Of a stretch of DNA of 64,000 nucleotides, positions 42,514 through 52,656 are shown piece after piece. The DNA is from Hassallia sp050875635 (GTDB lineage: Bacteria > Cyanobacteriota > Cyanobacteriia > Cyanobacteriales > Nostocaceae). A model generated the notes under the pieces. It saw nothing but the letters and a program-made list of their open reading frames with translations. It was not told the DNA's origin and did not search any database. A program made the position numbers and the translations under genes. Position 1 is the stretch's first letter. Every line of letters begins with the position of its first letter. Where the stretch lies: assembly GCF_050875635.1 (NCBI RefSeq), contig NZ_JBPAOH010000026.1, positions 8,264-72,263 of the forward strand, written 5' to 3'.

Positions 42514-44391
42514 CTAACTAGCTAGTGCTTCTTGGATCGCCTTGTTATAAATAACGCGACCTGGAGTTGTGCGTATATATTGAGAAATCAAATTCCCTGA
42601 CTTGTCTTGTCTGACACGACGGAATTTATACAGCAACGTCCGAGTACCATCGGTATTTTCTTCAACCGAAACTGGTTCGGTATCTGCCACATCAGTTTCT
42701 ACTTCGCCATCAAACCGCACAAATACATAAGCGTGCAAATCAACTTGCTGCTGTTCGTAAGCCATAATCGCGTCATCTAAAGAACCGAAGTATTTTCCTG
42801 CGCCCTTTGTCGCATCCGGATTTTCCGCAGTTAAATAATACGCCCCCAACACCATATCTTGACTGGGTGTAATAATTGGCTTACCGGTTGCCGGCGACAA
42901 TATATTGTTAGAAGCAAGCATCAACAACCGCGCTTCTGCCTGAGATTCCAGCGATAAAGGTACGTGTACTGCCATCTGGTCGCCGTCAAAGTCAGCGTTA
43001 AACGCCGGACACACCAACGGATGCAGTTGAATTGCTCTACCTTCTACTAAAATCGGCTCAAAAGCTTGAATCCCCAAACGGTGCAGCGTCGGTGCCCGGT
43101 TTAACATCACCGGATGCCCTTCAATCACTTCTTCCAACACATCCCACACACTAGGGTCGTTGCGAGAAATCAACTTTTTCGCCGCTTTGATGTTATTCAC
43201 CATACCAGAGCGAATCAAGCGATTAATCACAAACGGTTGAAATAGCTCAATTGCCATTTCTCTCGGCAAACCGCATTGATGGATTTGTAACTTCGGTCCA
43301 ACCACAATAACCGATCGCCCCGAATAGTCAACTCGCTTACCCAACAAATTCTGCCGAAAACGTCCTTGCTTACCCTCAATAATGTCAGACAAAGACTTCA
43401 GCGGTCGGTTATTTGCCCCTACCACCGTCCGTCCCCGACGACCATTGTCAATCAAAGCATCCACCGCTTCTTGCAGCATCCGCTTTTCGTTGCGGACAAT
43501 AATCTCCGGTGCCAAAATTTCTTGCAGCCGCGCTAAACGATTGTTACGGTTAATTACCCGGCGATACAAATCATTTAAATCGCTCGTGGCAAAGCGTCCC
43601 CCGTCGAGTTGCACCATTGGGCGCAAATCCGGAGGGATTACTGGAATCACCGCCATTACCATCCACTCTGGCAACGAACCAGTAGCGATGAAGTTATCAA
43701 TCACCCGCAACCGCTTAATCAGCTTCGCCCGTTTTTGTCCTTTGGCGCTACCAATTTCTTCGCGCAAATTTTCCGCTTCTTGCTCTAAGTTGATATCAGC
43801 AAGCAACCGCAGCAGCGCTTCTGCCCCAATTCCTACCTCTACACCCTGAAGCTGAGAATCTTCGGCATAAATCTGGTCTTCAATTTCCAGCCACTGGTCT
43901 TCACTTAGTAGCTGTTTATAAGTTAAAGTTTCCGCGTTGCCTTTGCTGAGAACAACATAAGAGTTGAAATAAACTATCTGCTCCACATCCCGCAAAGGCA
44001 TATCCAGCAAAATCGAAATGTAACTGGGGATACCCTTGAGATACCAAACGTGCGCTACTGGTGCCGCCAGTTTGATATAACCCATGCGGTGACGGCGCAC
44101 TCGCGATTCGGTGACTTCCACCCCGCAGCGTTCGCAGACAATACCGCGATGGCGCACTCTTTTATATTTACCGCAGTGACATTCCCAGTCCTTCGCAGGT
44201 CCAAAGATGCGCTCGCAAAAAAGCCCGTCCATCTCTGGCTTCAAAGTTCGATAATTAATCGTCTCTGGCTTAGTGACTTCACCTACCACCTGACCGTTAG
44301 GCAAAGTTCGCTCGCCCCAAGTCCGAATGCGTTCTGGGGAAGCCAAGCCGATTTTCACATAGTCAAACTGATTAGTTTGTGCGTTTCTCAT
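42514..44391 (-). CDS. rpoC1: DNA-directed RNA polymerase subunit gamma (RpoC1)
   Basis: N-terminal half of split beta', carrying the catalytic magnesium site. From the ATG at 44,391 (MRNAQTNQFDYVKIG) the protein has 625 residues, the normal size for cyanobacteria. Visible: zinc-ribbon CHCGKYKRVRHRGIVCERCG (about 71-90) and the absolutely conserved NADFDGDQM (Asp triad). The frame is open 68 more codons upstream, but that part is a translated STRR (MGHGAWG repeats, CPLNN and HYPL) and is not a real N-terminus. Between rpoB and rpoC2 in the standard operon; a 214-bp STRR separates it from rpoB. Confidence 0.96.
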   Translation of the reverse strand: MRNAQTNQFDYVKIGLASPERIRTWGERTLPNGQVVGEVTKPETINYRTLKPEMDGLFCERIFGPAKDWECHCGKYKRVRHRGIVCERCGVEVTESRVRRHRMGYIKLAAPVAHVWYLKGIPSYISILLDMPLRDVEQIVYFNSYVVLSKGNAETLTYKQLLSEDQWLEIEDQIYAEDSQLQGVEVGIGAEALLRLLADINLEQEAENLREEIGSAKGQKRAKLIKRLRVIDNFIATGSLPEWMVMAVIPVIPPDLRPMVQLDGGRFATSDLNDLYRRVINRNNRLARLQEILAPEIIVRNEKRMLQEAVDALIDNGRRGRTVVGANNRPLKSLSDIIEGKQGRFRQNLLGKRVDYSGRSVIVVGPKLQIHQCGLPREMAIELFQPFVINRLIRSGMVNNIKAAKKLISRNDPSVWDVLEEVIEGHPVMLNRAPTLHRLGIQAFEPILVEGRAIQLHPLVCPAFNADFDGDQMAVHVPLSLESQAEARLLMLASNNILSPATGKPIITPSQDMVLGAYYLTAENPDATKGAGKYFGSLDDAIMAYEQQQVDLHAYVFVRFDGEVETDVADTEPVSVEENTDGTRTLLYKFRRVRQDKSGNLISQYIRTTPGRVIYNKAIQEALAS

Positions 44392-44394
44392 ATT

Positions 44395-44605
44395 ATTAAA
44401 TGGGCAATGGGCATTGGGCAATGGGCATTGGGCATTGGGCAATGGGTAATGGGTAATGGGCATTGGGCAATTGTTTAATGGGTAATGGGTAATGGGCAAT
44501 GGGCAATTGTTTAATGGGCAATTGTTTAATGGGCAATGGGAGATTTTTTCCATGCCCCATGCCCCATGCCCCATGCCCCATGCCCCATGCCCCATGCCCC
44601 ATCCC
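44395..44605. repeat. STRR inverted block between rpoB and rpoC1
   Basis: Repeats of GGGCAATGGGCATT and GGGTAAT with interspersed GGGCAATTGTTTAAT, then CCCCATG heptamers (seven copies, about 44,552-44,602). The arms are inverted. It lies in the middle of an essential operon and artificially extends the rpoC1 frame. Confidence 0.85.
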
Positions 44606-47600
44606 CTATTCGTCGTCTTCCATCGATTCGCGCGATAGAGATTCGTAAGTTGGACGCGGAGGAGTGCGACGCGTTCCTTGGTCTGCCATCAAATCAACTT
44701 CTACATCCAAAGAACTACCGTCTGCTTGGGTTTCCACTTTATGCACGGCTATGTCTAACCCCAACGATTGCAATTCTCGCATCAACACTTTGAACGATTC
44801 CGGTGTACCCGGTCGCGGAATTGCCTTGCCTTTAACGATCGCATTCAAGGCTTCGTTTCTTCCTTGCATGTCGTCCGATTTCACAGTCAGCAACTCTTGC
44901 AGCGTGTAAGCCGCACCAAATGCCTCCAGCGCCCATACTTCCATTTCTCCAAAGCGCTGACCGCCTTGTTGTGCTTTACCACCCAACGGTTGCTGCGTCA
45001 CTAACGAGTATGGACCAGTCGAACGAGCGTGAATCTTATCATCCACTAAATGCACCAGTTTCAACATATAAGCGACACCTATCGTTACCGGTCTATCAAA
45101 TGGCTCGCCAGTCCGCCCATCAAACACCATGATTTTGCCAGGGTCATCCGGGTTATATACCCAGTTTCTCCCCGTTTCATCTCGTGCTTCTTGCAACTTA
45201 CCATGCACAATTCTTCTAGATGACTCCTCCCCATACATTTCGTCAAAAGGCGTAATCTTAAAGCGCACTCCCAAGGTGTGACCAGCCCAACCGAGCAAAC
45301 ACTCAAACACCTGCCCCACGTTCATCCGTGATGGCACGCCCAACGGATTGAGTACAATATCCACCGGCGACCCATCCGGCAAATAAGGCATATCTTCCAA
45401 TGGGAGGATGCGAGAAATAATTCCCTTATTCCCGTGACGCCCTGCCATTTTGTCGCCAACTTGGATTTTTCGCTTTTGCGCCACATACACCCGCACCACC
45501 ATGTTTGCTCCCGGTGGCAGTTCGTCGCCTTGTTCGCGGGTAAATAACCGCACGTCAACCACGCGACCTTTTTCACCATTCGGCACTCGCAATGAATTAT
45601 CGCGCACATCCCGCGCCTTTTCACCGAAAATTGCTCGCAGCAGCTTTTCTTCTGGTGGTTGGTCAGATTCACCTTTGGGGGTAACTTTTCCGACTAATAT
45701 ATCCCCGGCATCTACCCAGGCTCCAATGCGAATAATTCCCTGTTCATCCAAAGAGCGCAAAGCATCTTCCCCAACGTTGGGTATTTCTCTGGTGATTTCT
45801 TCTGGTCCCAATTTGGTCTGTCTTGCCTCAATTTCATATTTTTCAATGTGAACCGAGGTATAAATATCTTCCTGCACCAACCGCTCGGAAATCAAAATCG
45901 CGTCTTCGTAGTTGTAACCTTCCCAAGGCATGTAAGCGACGACAATATTTTGCCCCAGCGCCAATTCTCCACCTTCAGTAGAAGAACCATCCGCCAACAC
46001 TTGACCTGCTACTACCTTCTCGCCCATCCGCACCAGCGGTTTTTGGTTCAAACAAGTGTCTTGGTTAGAGCGCTGATACTTAGAAATCTTGTATTTAATT
46101 TCGTTTTGGCTTGCCTTCGGACGAACGCGAATTTCTGTAGCATCAACGTAGGTTACATCCCCATCAGTCCGCGATACAATCACCATCCCAGAGTCACGAG
46201 CCGCTTGCGCTTCCAAACCAGTCCCCACCAAAGGTCGTTCTGGCTTCAACAACGGCACCGCTTGCCGTTGCATGTTCGACCCCATCAGCGCTCGGTTGGC
46301 GTCATCATGCTCCAAAAAGGGAATCATCGACGTAGCAACCGACACAATCTGCACTGGGGAAACTGCTACATAGTCAACTTGATCGGGTGTTGTCGTTGTC
46401 CAATCTTGGCGATAACGCACCGGCACCGAAGGTCCAATAATGTAGCCGTTTTCATCTAAGGGGATATCCCCCGTCGCAGTCTGCAAATCGTCTTCTTCAT
46501 CAGCCGTCATGTAAACTGGCTGCACGTCAAACCGCACTTTGCCGTTTTCTACCGGACGAAATGGCGTTTCCAAAAAGCCGTATTGATTCACCCGCGCATG
46601 AGTTGCCAACGAACCAATCAAACCGGCGTTGGGTCCTTCTGGTGTCTCAATCGGGCAAATGCGTCCGTAGTGCGATGGGTGAATATCTCGCACCGCAAAA
46701 CCAGCCCGTTCTCTGGTTAATCCCCCAGGACCAAGTGCCGATAAACGGCGTTTGTGGGTCAGTTCTGCTAAAGGATTGGTTTGATCCATGAACTGCGACA
46801 ATTGGGAAGAACCAAAGAATTCTTTGATTGCCGCTACCAACGGTTTTGGGTTAACTAAAGATGCCGGCGTCAAAACTTCCGCATCGGATACCGTCATCCG
46901 TTCGCGAATAATCCGCTCTAAGCGGTTTAAACCCACCCGCACTTGGTTTTGCAGCAATTCGCCCACGCTTCTTACTCGGCGATTTCCCAGGTGGTCGATG
47001 TCGTCGGTGTTACCAATATCAAATTCCAGGTTGATTAGGTAATCTACCGCCGCTAAAATATCAACCGACGTTAATACGCGAGTTGTTTCTGGAACTTGCA
47101 AACGTAACTTTTTGTTAAGTTTGTAGCGTCCCACCCGACCCAAGTCGTAGCGTTTGGCATCAAAAAAGCGCGAATCGAGTAATTGCTGTCCTCCCAATAC
47201 TGTGGGTGGTTCACCCGGACGCAGTTTGCGATACAACTCCATCAAGGCATCTTCTTCGGAAAATTGCCCTTCTTTTTCGATGGTTTTTTGAAAGTATTCT
47301 GGGTGACGCAGCGCATCAAATATTTCGTTGTCTGACAGCGAGAGTGCTTTCAGCAGCACTTGCGCCGACAATTTGCGGGTTTTGTCGATGCGTACCCAAA
47401 CTAAGTCGTTACGGTCTGTTTCAAATTTCAGCCATGCCCCCCGGTTGGGGATCAACGAAGCTGAGTAAGTGCGGCGTCCGTTTTTGTCGATTTCTGATTT
47501 GTAGTATACGCCTGGGGAGCGGACGATTTGATTGACAATTACCCGCTCGGCGCCGTTGATGATGAAAGTTCCGCGATCGGTCATCAGGGGAAGGTCGCCG

Positions 47601-47905
47601 ATAAAGACCTCTTGCTCTTTAATTTCCCCGGTTTCTTTGTTAATTAATCTTGTCGGTACATACATTTGTACCGCGTAGCTACTATCCCGCCTTTTGGCTT
47701 CTTCGACGCTGTACTTAGGCTGCTTAAGTCTGTAGTTCTGACCCAAAAAGTGCAGTTCTAATTTGCCAGTGTAGTCTGTAATCGGACTAAAGGAGTTAAG
47801 TTCTTCTATTAGCCCTTCTTCTAGAAACCAGCGAAAGCTTGAACGCTGGATTTCAATTAAGTCGGGTAACAAGAAGGCGGGTTCCATATATGTTTCTTTA
47901 GTCAT
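44606..47905 (-). CDS. rpoB: DNA-directed RNA polymerase subunit beta
   Basis: Core RNA polymerase subunit, 1099 residues, beginning MTKETYMEPAFLLPDLIEIQ. Diagnostic regions: GTFIINGAERVIVNQIVRSPGVYY, the rifampicin-pocket region QFMDQTNPLAELTHKRRLSALGPGGLTRERAGFAVRDIHPSHYGRICPIETPEGPN, GYNYEDAILISERLV, KMAGRHGNKGIIS and the C-terminal GGQRFGEMEVWALEAFGAAYTLQELLTVKSDD. Length and sequence are standard for cyanobacteria. First gene of rpoB-rpoC1-rpoC2, downstream of rpsT-tatD, an order typical for the phylum. Confidence 0.98.
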   Translation of the reverse strand: MTKETYMEPAFLLPDLIEIQRSSFRWFLEEGLIEELNSFSPITDYTGKLELHFLGQNYRLKQPKYSVEEAKRRDSSYAVQMYVPTRLINKETGEIKEQEVFIGDLPLMTDRGTFIINGAERVIVNQIVRSPGVYYKSEIDKNGRRTYSASLIPNRGAWLKFETDRNDLVWVRIDKTRKLSAQVLLKALSLSDNEIFDALRHPEYFQKTIEKEGQFSEEDALMELYRKLRPGEPPTVLGGQQLLDSRFFDAKRYDLGRVGRYKLNKKLRLQVPETTRVLTSVDILAAVDYLINLEFDIGNTDDIDHLGNRRVRSVGELLQNQVRVGLNRLERIIRERMTVSDAEVLTPASLVNPKPLVAAIKEFFGSSQLSQFMDQTNPLAELTHKRRLSALGPGGLTRERAGFAVRDIHPSHYGRICPIETPEGPNAGLIGSLATHARVNQYGFLETPFRPVENGKVRFDVQPVYMTADEEDDLQTATGDIPLDENGYIIGPSVPVRYRQDWTTTTPDQVDYVAVSPVQIVSVATSMIPFLEHDDANRALMGSNMQRQAVPLLKPERPLVGTGLEAQAARDSGMVIVSRTDGDVTYVDATEIRVRPKASQNEIKYKISKYQRSNQDTCLNQKPLVRMGEKVVAGQVLADGSSTEGGELALGQNIVVAYMPWEGYNYEDAILISERLVQEDIYTSVHIEKYEIEARQTKLGPEEITREIPNVGEDALRSLDEQGIIRIGAWVDAGDILVGKVTPKGESDQPPEEKLLRAIFGEKARDVRDNSLRVPNGEKGRVVDVRLFTREQGDELPPGANMVVRVYVAQKRKIQVGDKMAGRHGNKGIISRILPLEDMPYLPDGSPVDIVLNPLGVPSRMNVGQVFECLLGWAGHTLGVRFKITPFDEMYGEESSRRIVHGKLQEARDETGRNWVYNPDDPGKIMVFDGRTGEPFDRPVTIGVAYMLKLVHLVDDKIHARSTGPYSLVTQQPLGGKAQQGGQRFGEMEVWALEAFGAAYTLQELLTVKSDDMQGRNEALNAIVKGKAIPRPGTPESFKVLMRELQSLGLDIAVHKVETQADGSSLDVEVDLMADQGTRRTPPRPTYESLSRESMEDDE

Positions 47906-48878
47906 GCCTCTACCTTTATCAATTGTGAATTATCGCTCGTACACTGCACAAGGGCGTTCGCGTTGGCGTAGCCGCGTGCCTCTCGTAGAGAAGCCTCTCG
48001 TTCGCGCTTCTCGTCTTTCTTTGGGAGAAGAGAAGCGCGTCTTTGCAGGAGAAGGTTATCATCGAAGCGCCGATGCCCGTATTGGAACTTATTTTTATAC
48101 CAATTAACTGGCTACAAGTGCCGACAAACAAAGCACAGTAAGCTTTAAGAACTGATTTTGACTTCAGCGGGCGATCGCCCCGATTCAAGTCAATTACGGC
48201 AAAAATCCTGCCCCATGCGTTGGAGCAATTGCAGATGAAAGATATCTTGTTGATTTTTATTTGCTTTCCTCACTTCCACTTCCATTAAAGCGCGTCAATT
48301 AGCGCACGAGTGCGCTCTACACTGTTCTGTCTTTTATACACGCACAGCCTTTTTCAACTCAGGGTGATGTTTTCAGACTGAAGCAACGCTCCGCTTTTAT
48401 AAGCTCTAATCAGTATCGCTTTCTCTTGTTGGGTATTAATCACAAGTCAATTAACGGTTAACAATTTTTATAGGTTAAATACAGATCTGCTTTCAAAGGA
48501 CAAAATTTTAGCTTTAACTAGGAGAGACGCGAGGAACCGGAGCGTCTTTTAGTATTTGTTTTTGCAGGACGGTCATGTATTTTTCGCATCCGCATGTAGA
48601 GAGAGGATGAAAAAGTGATGAAGCGTGAAACTTCAGTTTACTAATTTTTAGTTCCTTCCTTAACCATTATGGCGCAAGAAAAACATTTTGGAGGCAATAA
48701 TACTAGCATATTTTTGCGCATGCGCGATTTTTATTTTTTTGGCGATTGAGGTGAGCCACTGTTGCTCCTCATTTTCAAAGAGCCACTGCGTTGCGTATTT
48801 TCTCTTTCTATGAGCGCATGTGGCGTTTTTGTCAAAGTGGCGAAACAATTTTCGGGTGATGTATCCGGCTCACTTGAG
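47906..48878. other. Long rpoB upstream region with dispersed repeats
   Basis: About 0.97 kb without a credible gene. 47,950-48,050 is a GC-rich dispersed repeat with GCGTTGGCGTAGCCGC and inverted CTCTCGTAGAGAAGCCTCTC and GCGCTTCTC parts. The remainder is AT-rich. It should contain the rpoB promoter and a long leader. A 62-codon minus frame at 48,660-48,848 has no support. Confidence 0.45.
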
Positions 48879-49664
48879 CTAGAGTACTAACCCAAATAGT
48901 TTACAGGCATTCTCAGTAGTTTGAGTAGCGATCGCCTCTAGACTTTCCCCACGCAAACGAGCTATAGCTTCTGCTACATAACGCACGTAAGCTGGCTCAT
49001 TGCGCTTTTCGCCTCGTTTCGGAACCGGTGCTAAAAAAGGACAGTCTGTTTCAATTAACAAGCGATCTGACCGAACCAACACAGCTGATTGTTGAATGTC
49101 TATAGCGTTTTTGAAGCTGACGGTGCCACTAAAGCTGATATAAAAGCCCAAGTCGATAAACCATTGAACTTCTTGTGGTTTTCCACCCCAGCAGTGCATG
49201 ACACCTCGGATACTGTCTCCTTTAAGATTCCTCCATTTTTGCAATATGTCTCTCAGTTCTGATGCAGCATTCCGGCAGTGGATAATCACTGGTAAGTTGA
49301 GCAGCGAAGCGATCGCCAATTGAGCTTCAAACACCAGGAGCTGTTGCTCGTAGTTATCTGCTTTATAAAAATCCAGCCCCATTTCTCCGATTGCTACCAC
49401 TTTGGCATCAGAGGTAGCCAAAGATAATATTTCCTTTTCTGTTTGGCTATTCCATTTCTGGGCATCTAAAGGATGTAAGCCAACAGCAAAGCTGATTTCG
49501 GGAAACTGGTGAGCTATCGCTTGAATGCTGGAAAACTCTGATGGCTCGACGCACGAATGTACTAGACGTACTACACCAGCTTCTTGCCATCGCGATCGCA
49601 CTGCTGCTAAATCCGGTTGAAAAAGGTCAAAGTTGAGATGAACATGGGTATCAATCAGCTGCAT
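48879..49664 (-). CDS. tatD: TatD-family metal-dependent DNase
   Basis: TIM-barrel metal hydrolase with 3'-5' exonuclease activity in characterised members. The 261-residue protein starts at MQLIDTHVHLNF with the metal motif H-x-H, and contains GEMGLDFY, PVIIHCRNA, GVMHCWGG and the conserved IETDCPFLAP. A longer frame (to 49,727) adds 21 unrelated residues, so 49,664 is taken as the start. Between rpsT and rpoB on the same strand; rpsT-tatD-rpoB linkage is common in cyanobacteria. Confidence 0.93.
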   Translation of the reverse strand: MQLIDTHVHLNFDLFQPDLAAVRSRWQEAGVVRLVHSCVEPSEFSSIQAIAHQFPEISFAVGLHPLDAQKWNSQTEKEILSLATSDAKVVAIGEMGLDFYKADNYEQQLLVFEAQLAIASLLNLPVIIHCRNAASELRDILQKWRNLKGDSIRGVMHCWGGKPQEVQWFIDLGFYISFSGTVSFKNAIDIQQSAVLVRSDRLLIETDCPFLAPVPKRGEKRNEPAYVRYVAEAIARLRGESLEAIATQTTENACKLFGLVL

Positions 49665-49739
49665 TGAGGGGTACTTGAGTCCTTTGTCCTTTTTCAAAGC
49701 ATGAGTCCTGATGACGAACGAACTCATGACTGTTAACAG

Positions 49740-50033
49740 TTATGCTGATACGGTAGAGCTTTTTAGTTTTTTCGCCAATTTTGACTTTTTCCTCGCTCCG
49801 TTGTTCGGATGAAGTACACCCCGCTTTACTGCTTTATCGATTTTGCTGTATGCCTCCGACATGCGATCGTCTACATCTTTCTTTGATTCTGAGCTAGGAT
49901 TAGCTGCATAGGTTGCTACAGCCGAAAGGTATTTCTTCATCAGCGTTTTCACGGCTGATTTATAAGCTTTGTTACGCAAGCGATTGCGTTCTGCGATCTT
50001 GGCGCGTTTCAGAGCAGACTTTGTATTCGCCAC
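49740..50033 (-). CDS. rpsT: 30S ribosomal protein S20
   Basis: Small-subunit protein binding the 5' domain of 16S rRNA. The 97-residue sequence reads (M)ANTKSALKRAKIAERNRLRN, with KAYKSAVKTLMKKYLSAV and GVLHPNNGARKKSKLAKKL, all typical of S20. The start is GTG at 50,033, giving the conserved N-terminus; an upstream TTG (50,045) would add four residues without support. Ser/Lys-rich as expected. Head of the rpsT-tatD-rpo block. Confidence 0.95.
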   Translation of the reverse strand: MANTKSALKRAKIAERNRLRNKAYKSAVKTLMKKYLSAVATYAANPSSESKKDVDDRMSEAYSKIDKAVKRGVLHPNNGARKKSKLAKKLKSSTVSA

Positions 50034-50668
50034 TGTCAATCCCAAAAATACTATTATTTATGTACACACACTACTAGGCTTACTAATATAGCATCTTTTT
50101 TGCCAATGTTATAATTCGGGCGAAAAAAATATCATAACTAAAATTATTTTAATTTTTACGGCAAGCAGAAAAAAAGACGTTAACTCACCTTATGAGCATA
50201 TGACGACAACTAAAGAAATGCGTTAAAATTAGGTACTCCAGTAAATAAGGACTTCTCGCCACCTGTTACCAAGCGCTCTTCCCTTCTTTTGTGAAAATGT
50301 GTTGCTAAAGGCAAGAATCTATGAACGGTTAAAGTTCAGCGGTGGAAATGTAGAGACACGATACCCAAGGGTATCTACAAAATCAAGCTAAGAAATGAGA
50401 AAATAGACAAAAATTATACTCCCAGCTTACCTAAATTGCCAAAAAAAGGCAGGATGTTCAAACAAAACACCTCCACCGTTTGAGGTTAGAAAGCATGCTT
50501 TCGCTAGCGCGATCGCAACCCAAATGCGATTATGTTGCCTTGGGAGTATCAAAAAAATACAGGTTAAGCTAGAGAAGAGAATTAGGGTAAGCTTTGCGCC
50601 TAATTAGGTAAAGGGCAAAACTGATTCTCGGCGGGAATATTCGTTCATTTTGGCACTCTCCTTACTCC
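50034..50668. other. Divergent intergenic region rpsT / hisD
   Basis: About 630 bp without a gene. It contains promoters for both sides, a GAGGTTAGAAAGCATGCTTT element and a GCTAGCGCGATCGC segment near 50,500. No tRNA or known small RNA could be recognised. Confidence 0.45.
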
Positions 50669-51970
50669 ATGCTGCGAATTATTACTCAGCAGGCAGACGT
50701 CAGAGCAGAACTGCAACGTATCTGCGATCGCACCCATGATGAACAGGTGCATCACAAAGAAGCAACCGTGCGGGAAGTGTTGCAAGCAGTGAAGCGCCTT
50801 GGCGACAAAGCTGTATTGCATTACACTGCCGAATTTGACCACCAAACCCTCAATCCCGGTGAACTGCGCGTTTCCGGTTCCGAACTGGATACGGCTTACC
50901 AACAGGTGTCAAAGGACTTGCTAGAGGCAATTCGGCTCGCTAGCCGACAAATTGAAGCGTTTCATCGTCAGCGAGTACCAAAAAGCTGGGTACACTTTGG
51001 CGATGATGATGTAGTGCTGGGTAAGCGCTACACTCCTGTAGACCGAGCGGGATTATATGTTCCTGGTGGTCGTGCTGCTTATCCCAGTACGGTGCTGATG
51101 AATGCTATTCCAGCGAGGGTGGCTAACGTCCCCCGTGTGGTGATGGTAACGCCACCGGGAGCGCACAAAGCGATTAACCCAGCAGTGTTGGTAGCTGCCC
51201 AAGAAGCTGGGGTACAAGAAATTTATCGTGTCGGAGGTGCCCAAGCGATCGCCGCTTTAGCCTACGGTACAGAAACGATTCCGAAAGTTAATGTGATTGC
51301 AGGTCCAGGTAACATTTATGTCACCCTAGCAAAAAAACTCGTATACGGTACTGTGGGCATTGATTCTTTAGCAGGACCGAGTGAAGTGCTAATTATTGCC
51401 GACGAAACCGCAAATGCCGTACATGTGGCGGCGGATTTGTTGGCACAAGCCGAACACGATCCGATGGCAGCAGCAATATTGTTGACAACGGATACGAGTT
51501 TGGCGAAGAACGTGCAAGTCGCTGTGGAAAGACAGCTAATAGATCACCCTAGAAGAATAGATACAGAAAAAGCGATCGCTCACTATGGCTTAATCGTCGT
51601 TGTCGAATCTCTAGAAGCCGCAGCTCAATTCTCGAATGAGTTTGCCCCGGAACACTTAGAATTAGAAGTCGAAGATCCTTGGGCATTAATTCAACATATT
51701 CGCCATGCAGGGGCAATCTTTTTAGGGCATTCTACACCAGAAGCTGTGGGAGACTATTTAGCAGGACCAAATCACACTTTGCCTACTTCTGGTGCTGCTC
51801 ATTATGCTTCGGCATTGGGTGTGGAAACTTTCTTGAAACATTCGAGTATCATCCAATACTCCGAAACCGCGCTGCAAAAAGTGGCTGGCGCAATTGACGC
51901 ACTAGCGACAGCAGAAGGCTTGCCTTCTCATGCTGATTCAGTTAGACGGCGAGTTCAACAAGACGAATAA
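50669..51970 (+). CDS. hisD: Histidinol dehydrogenase
   Basis: Catalyses the last two steps of histidine synthesis, L-histidinol to L-histidine, with NAD+ and zinc. The 433-residue protein shows VPGGRAAYPSTVLMNAIPA, VGGAQAIAALAYGT, VIAGPGNIYV, DSLAGPSEVLIIAD, the zinc/catalytic region LLAQAEHDP and FAPEHLELE, and the C-terminal GPNHTLPTSGAAHYASALGV. All signature positions appear intact. The ATG at 50,669 gives the normal N-terminus. No other his gene is adjacent, as usual in cyanobacteria. Confidence 0.96.
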   Translation: MLRIITQQADVRAELQRICDRTHDEQVHHKEATVREVLQAVKRLGDKAVLHYTAEFDHQTLNPGELRVSGSELDTAYQQVSKDLLEAIRLASRQIEAFHRQRVPKSWVHFGDDDVVLGKRYTPVDRAGLYVPGGRAAYPSTVLMNAIPARVANVPRVVMVTPPGAHKAINPAVLVAAQEAGVQEIYRVGGAQAIAALAYGTETIPKVNVIAGPGNIYVTLAKKLVYGTVGIDSLAGPSEVLIIADETANAVHVAADLLAQAEHDPMAAAILLTTDTSLAKNVQVAVERQLIDHPRRIDTEKAIAHYGLIVVVESLEAAAQFSNEFAPEHLELEVEDPWALIQHIRHAGAIFLGHSTPEAVGDYLAGPNHTLPTSGAAHYASALGVETFLKHSSIIQYSETALQKVAGAIDALATAEGLPSHADSVRRRVQQDE

Positions 51971-52065
51971 TTACAAATTATTAATTTTTTCGGAAACTTT
52001 TAGCAAAAGTTACTTAGTGGCTACAAACTGAAAGTTTAAACGGCGATCGCAAGCTTTGGTGTTAC

Positions 52066-52106
52066 AACGGAGGGTAACCTCCGAAGTACAGCAAATCGCG
52101 ATTTGC
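52066..52106. terminator. Two consecutive palindromes downstream of hisD
   Basis: CGGAGG-GTAA-CCTCCG (52,068-52,083) and GCAAATCGCGATTTGC (52,091-52,106), the second followed by TTTTACGC. They could end hisD transcription, though the distance (about 100 bp) and weak T-run make this uncertain. Confidence 0.4.
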
Positions 52107-52230
52107 TTTTACGCAGGGCGTAGCTTCCACGACAAAGGCACGTCCATATCGCTGCTCTTATTGTTGGTATAACCGCCAACACATAAAGCAGGTAATAATG
52201 TGAAATGTCTACCTTGAGGAGACTACAGCG

Positions 52231-52656
52231 GTGCTAAATACTATTTTGGTAGCTCTGGACGGTTCAGAAATTGCAGAACGTGTAATTCAGACTTTACAGG
52301 AATTGGTGCTACTAAAAGAAAGCAAAATAATTCTCTGTCATGTGTTTCCCACACCAGAGACAGAAATGGAATTACCAGCAGATCGTCCTCAAGGAGAGTC
52401 ACCAACACTTTCTTATTTTCATGTCGAAAAACAACTGCAATCCTACCAAGAACAACTGCCAGTCAGCAGTGAATTAGAATTAGTAACCGGCGATCCGGCA
52501 GAAGAAATTATTCGTCTTGCCAATATTTACCAGGCTGACTTGATTATTATTGGCAGTCGCGGCTTAACTGGAATGACGCGAATTGTTCAGGGTTCAGTTA
52601 GCAGTCAAGTGGTGGAAGAAGCTAATTGTTCAGTCTTGGTTGTAAAGCCGAATTAA
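52231..52656 (+). CDS. Universal stress protein (UspA family)
   Basis: A 141-residue single UspA domain: N-terminal ILVALDGSEIAERV, the central segment and the C-terminal nucleotide-binding loop IIIGSRGLTGMTRIVQGSVSSQVVEEANCSVLVVKP, with the G-x2-G-x9-G-[ST] ATP-binding pattern of ATP-binding Usps (GLTGMTRIVQGSVS). GTG start at 52,231 preceded by GAGGAG. Stands alone. Likely responds to stress; details unknown. Confidence 0.9.
   Translation: MLNTILVALDGSEIAERVIQTLQELVLLKESKIILCHVFPTPETEMELPADRPQGESPTLSYFHVEKQLQSYQEQLPVSSELELVTGDPAEEIIRLANIYQADLIIIGSRGLTGMTRIVQGSVSSQVVEEANCSVLVVKPN

Noticed and set aside
48660..48848. 62-codon minus-strand frame upstream of rpoB
   Set aside because: No ribosome-binding site, no recognisable sequence, AT-rich leader region.
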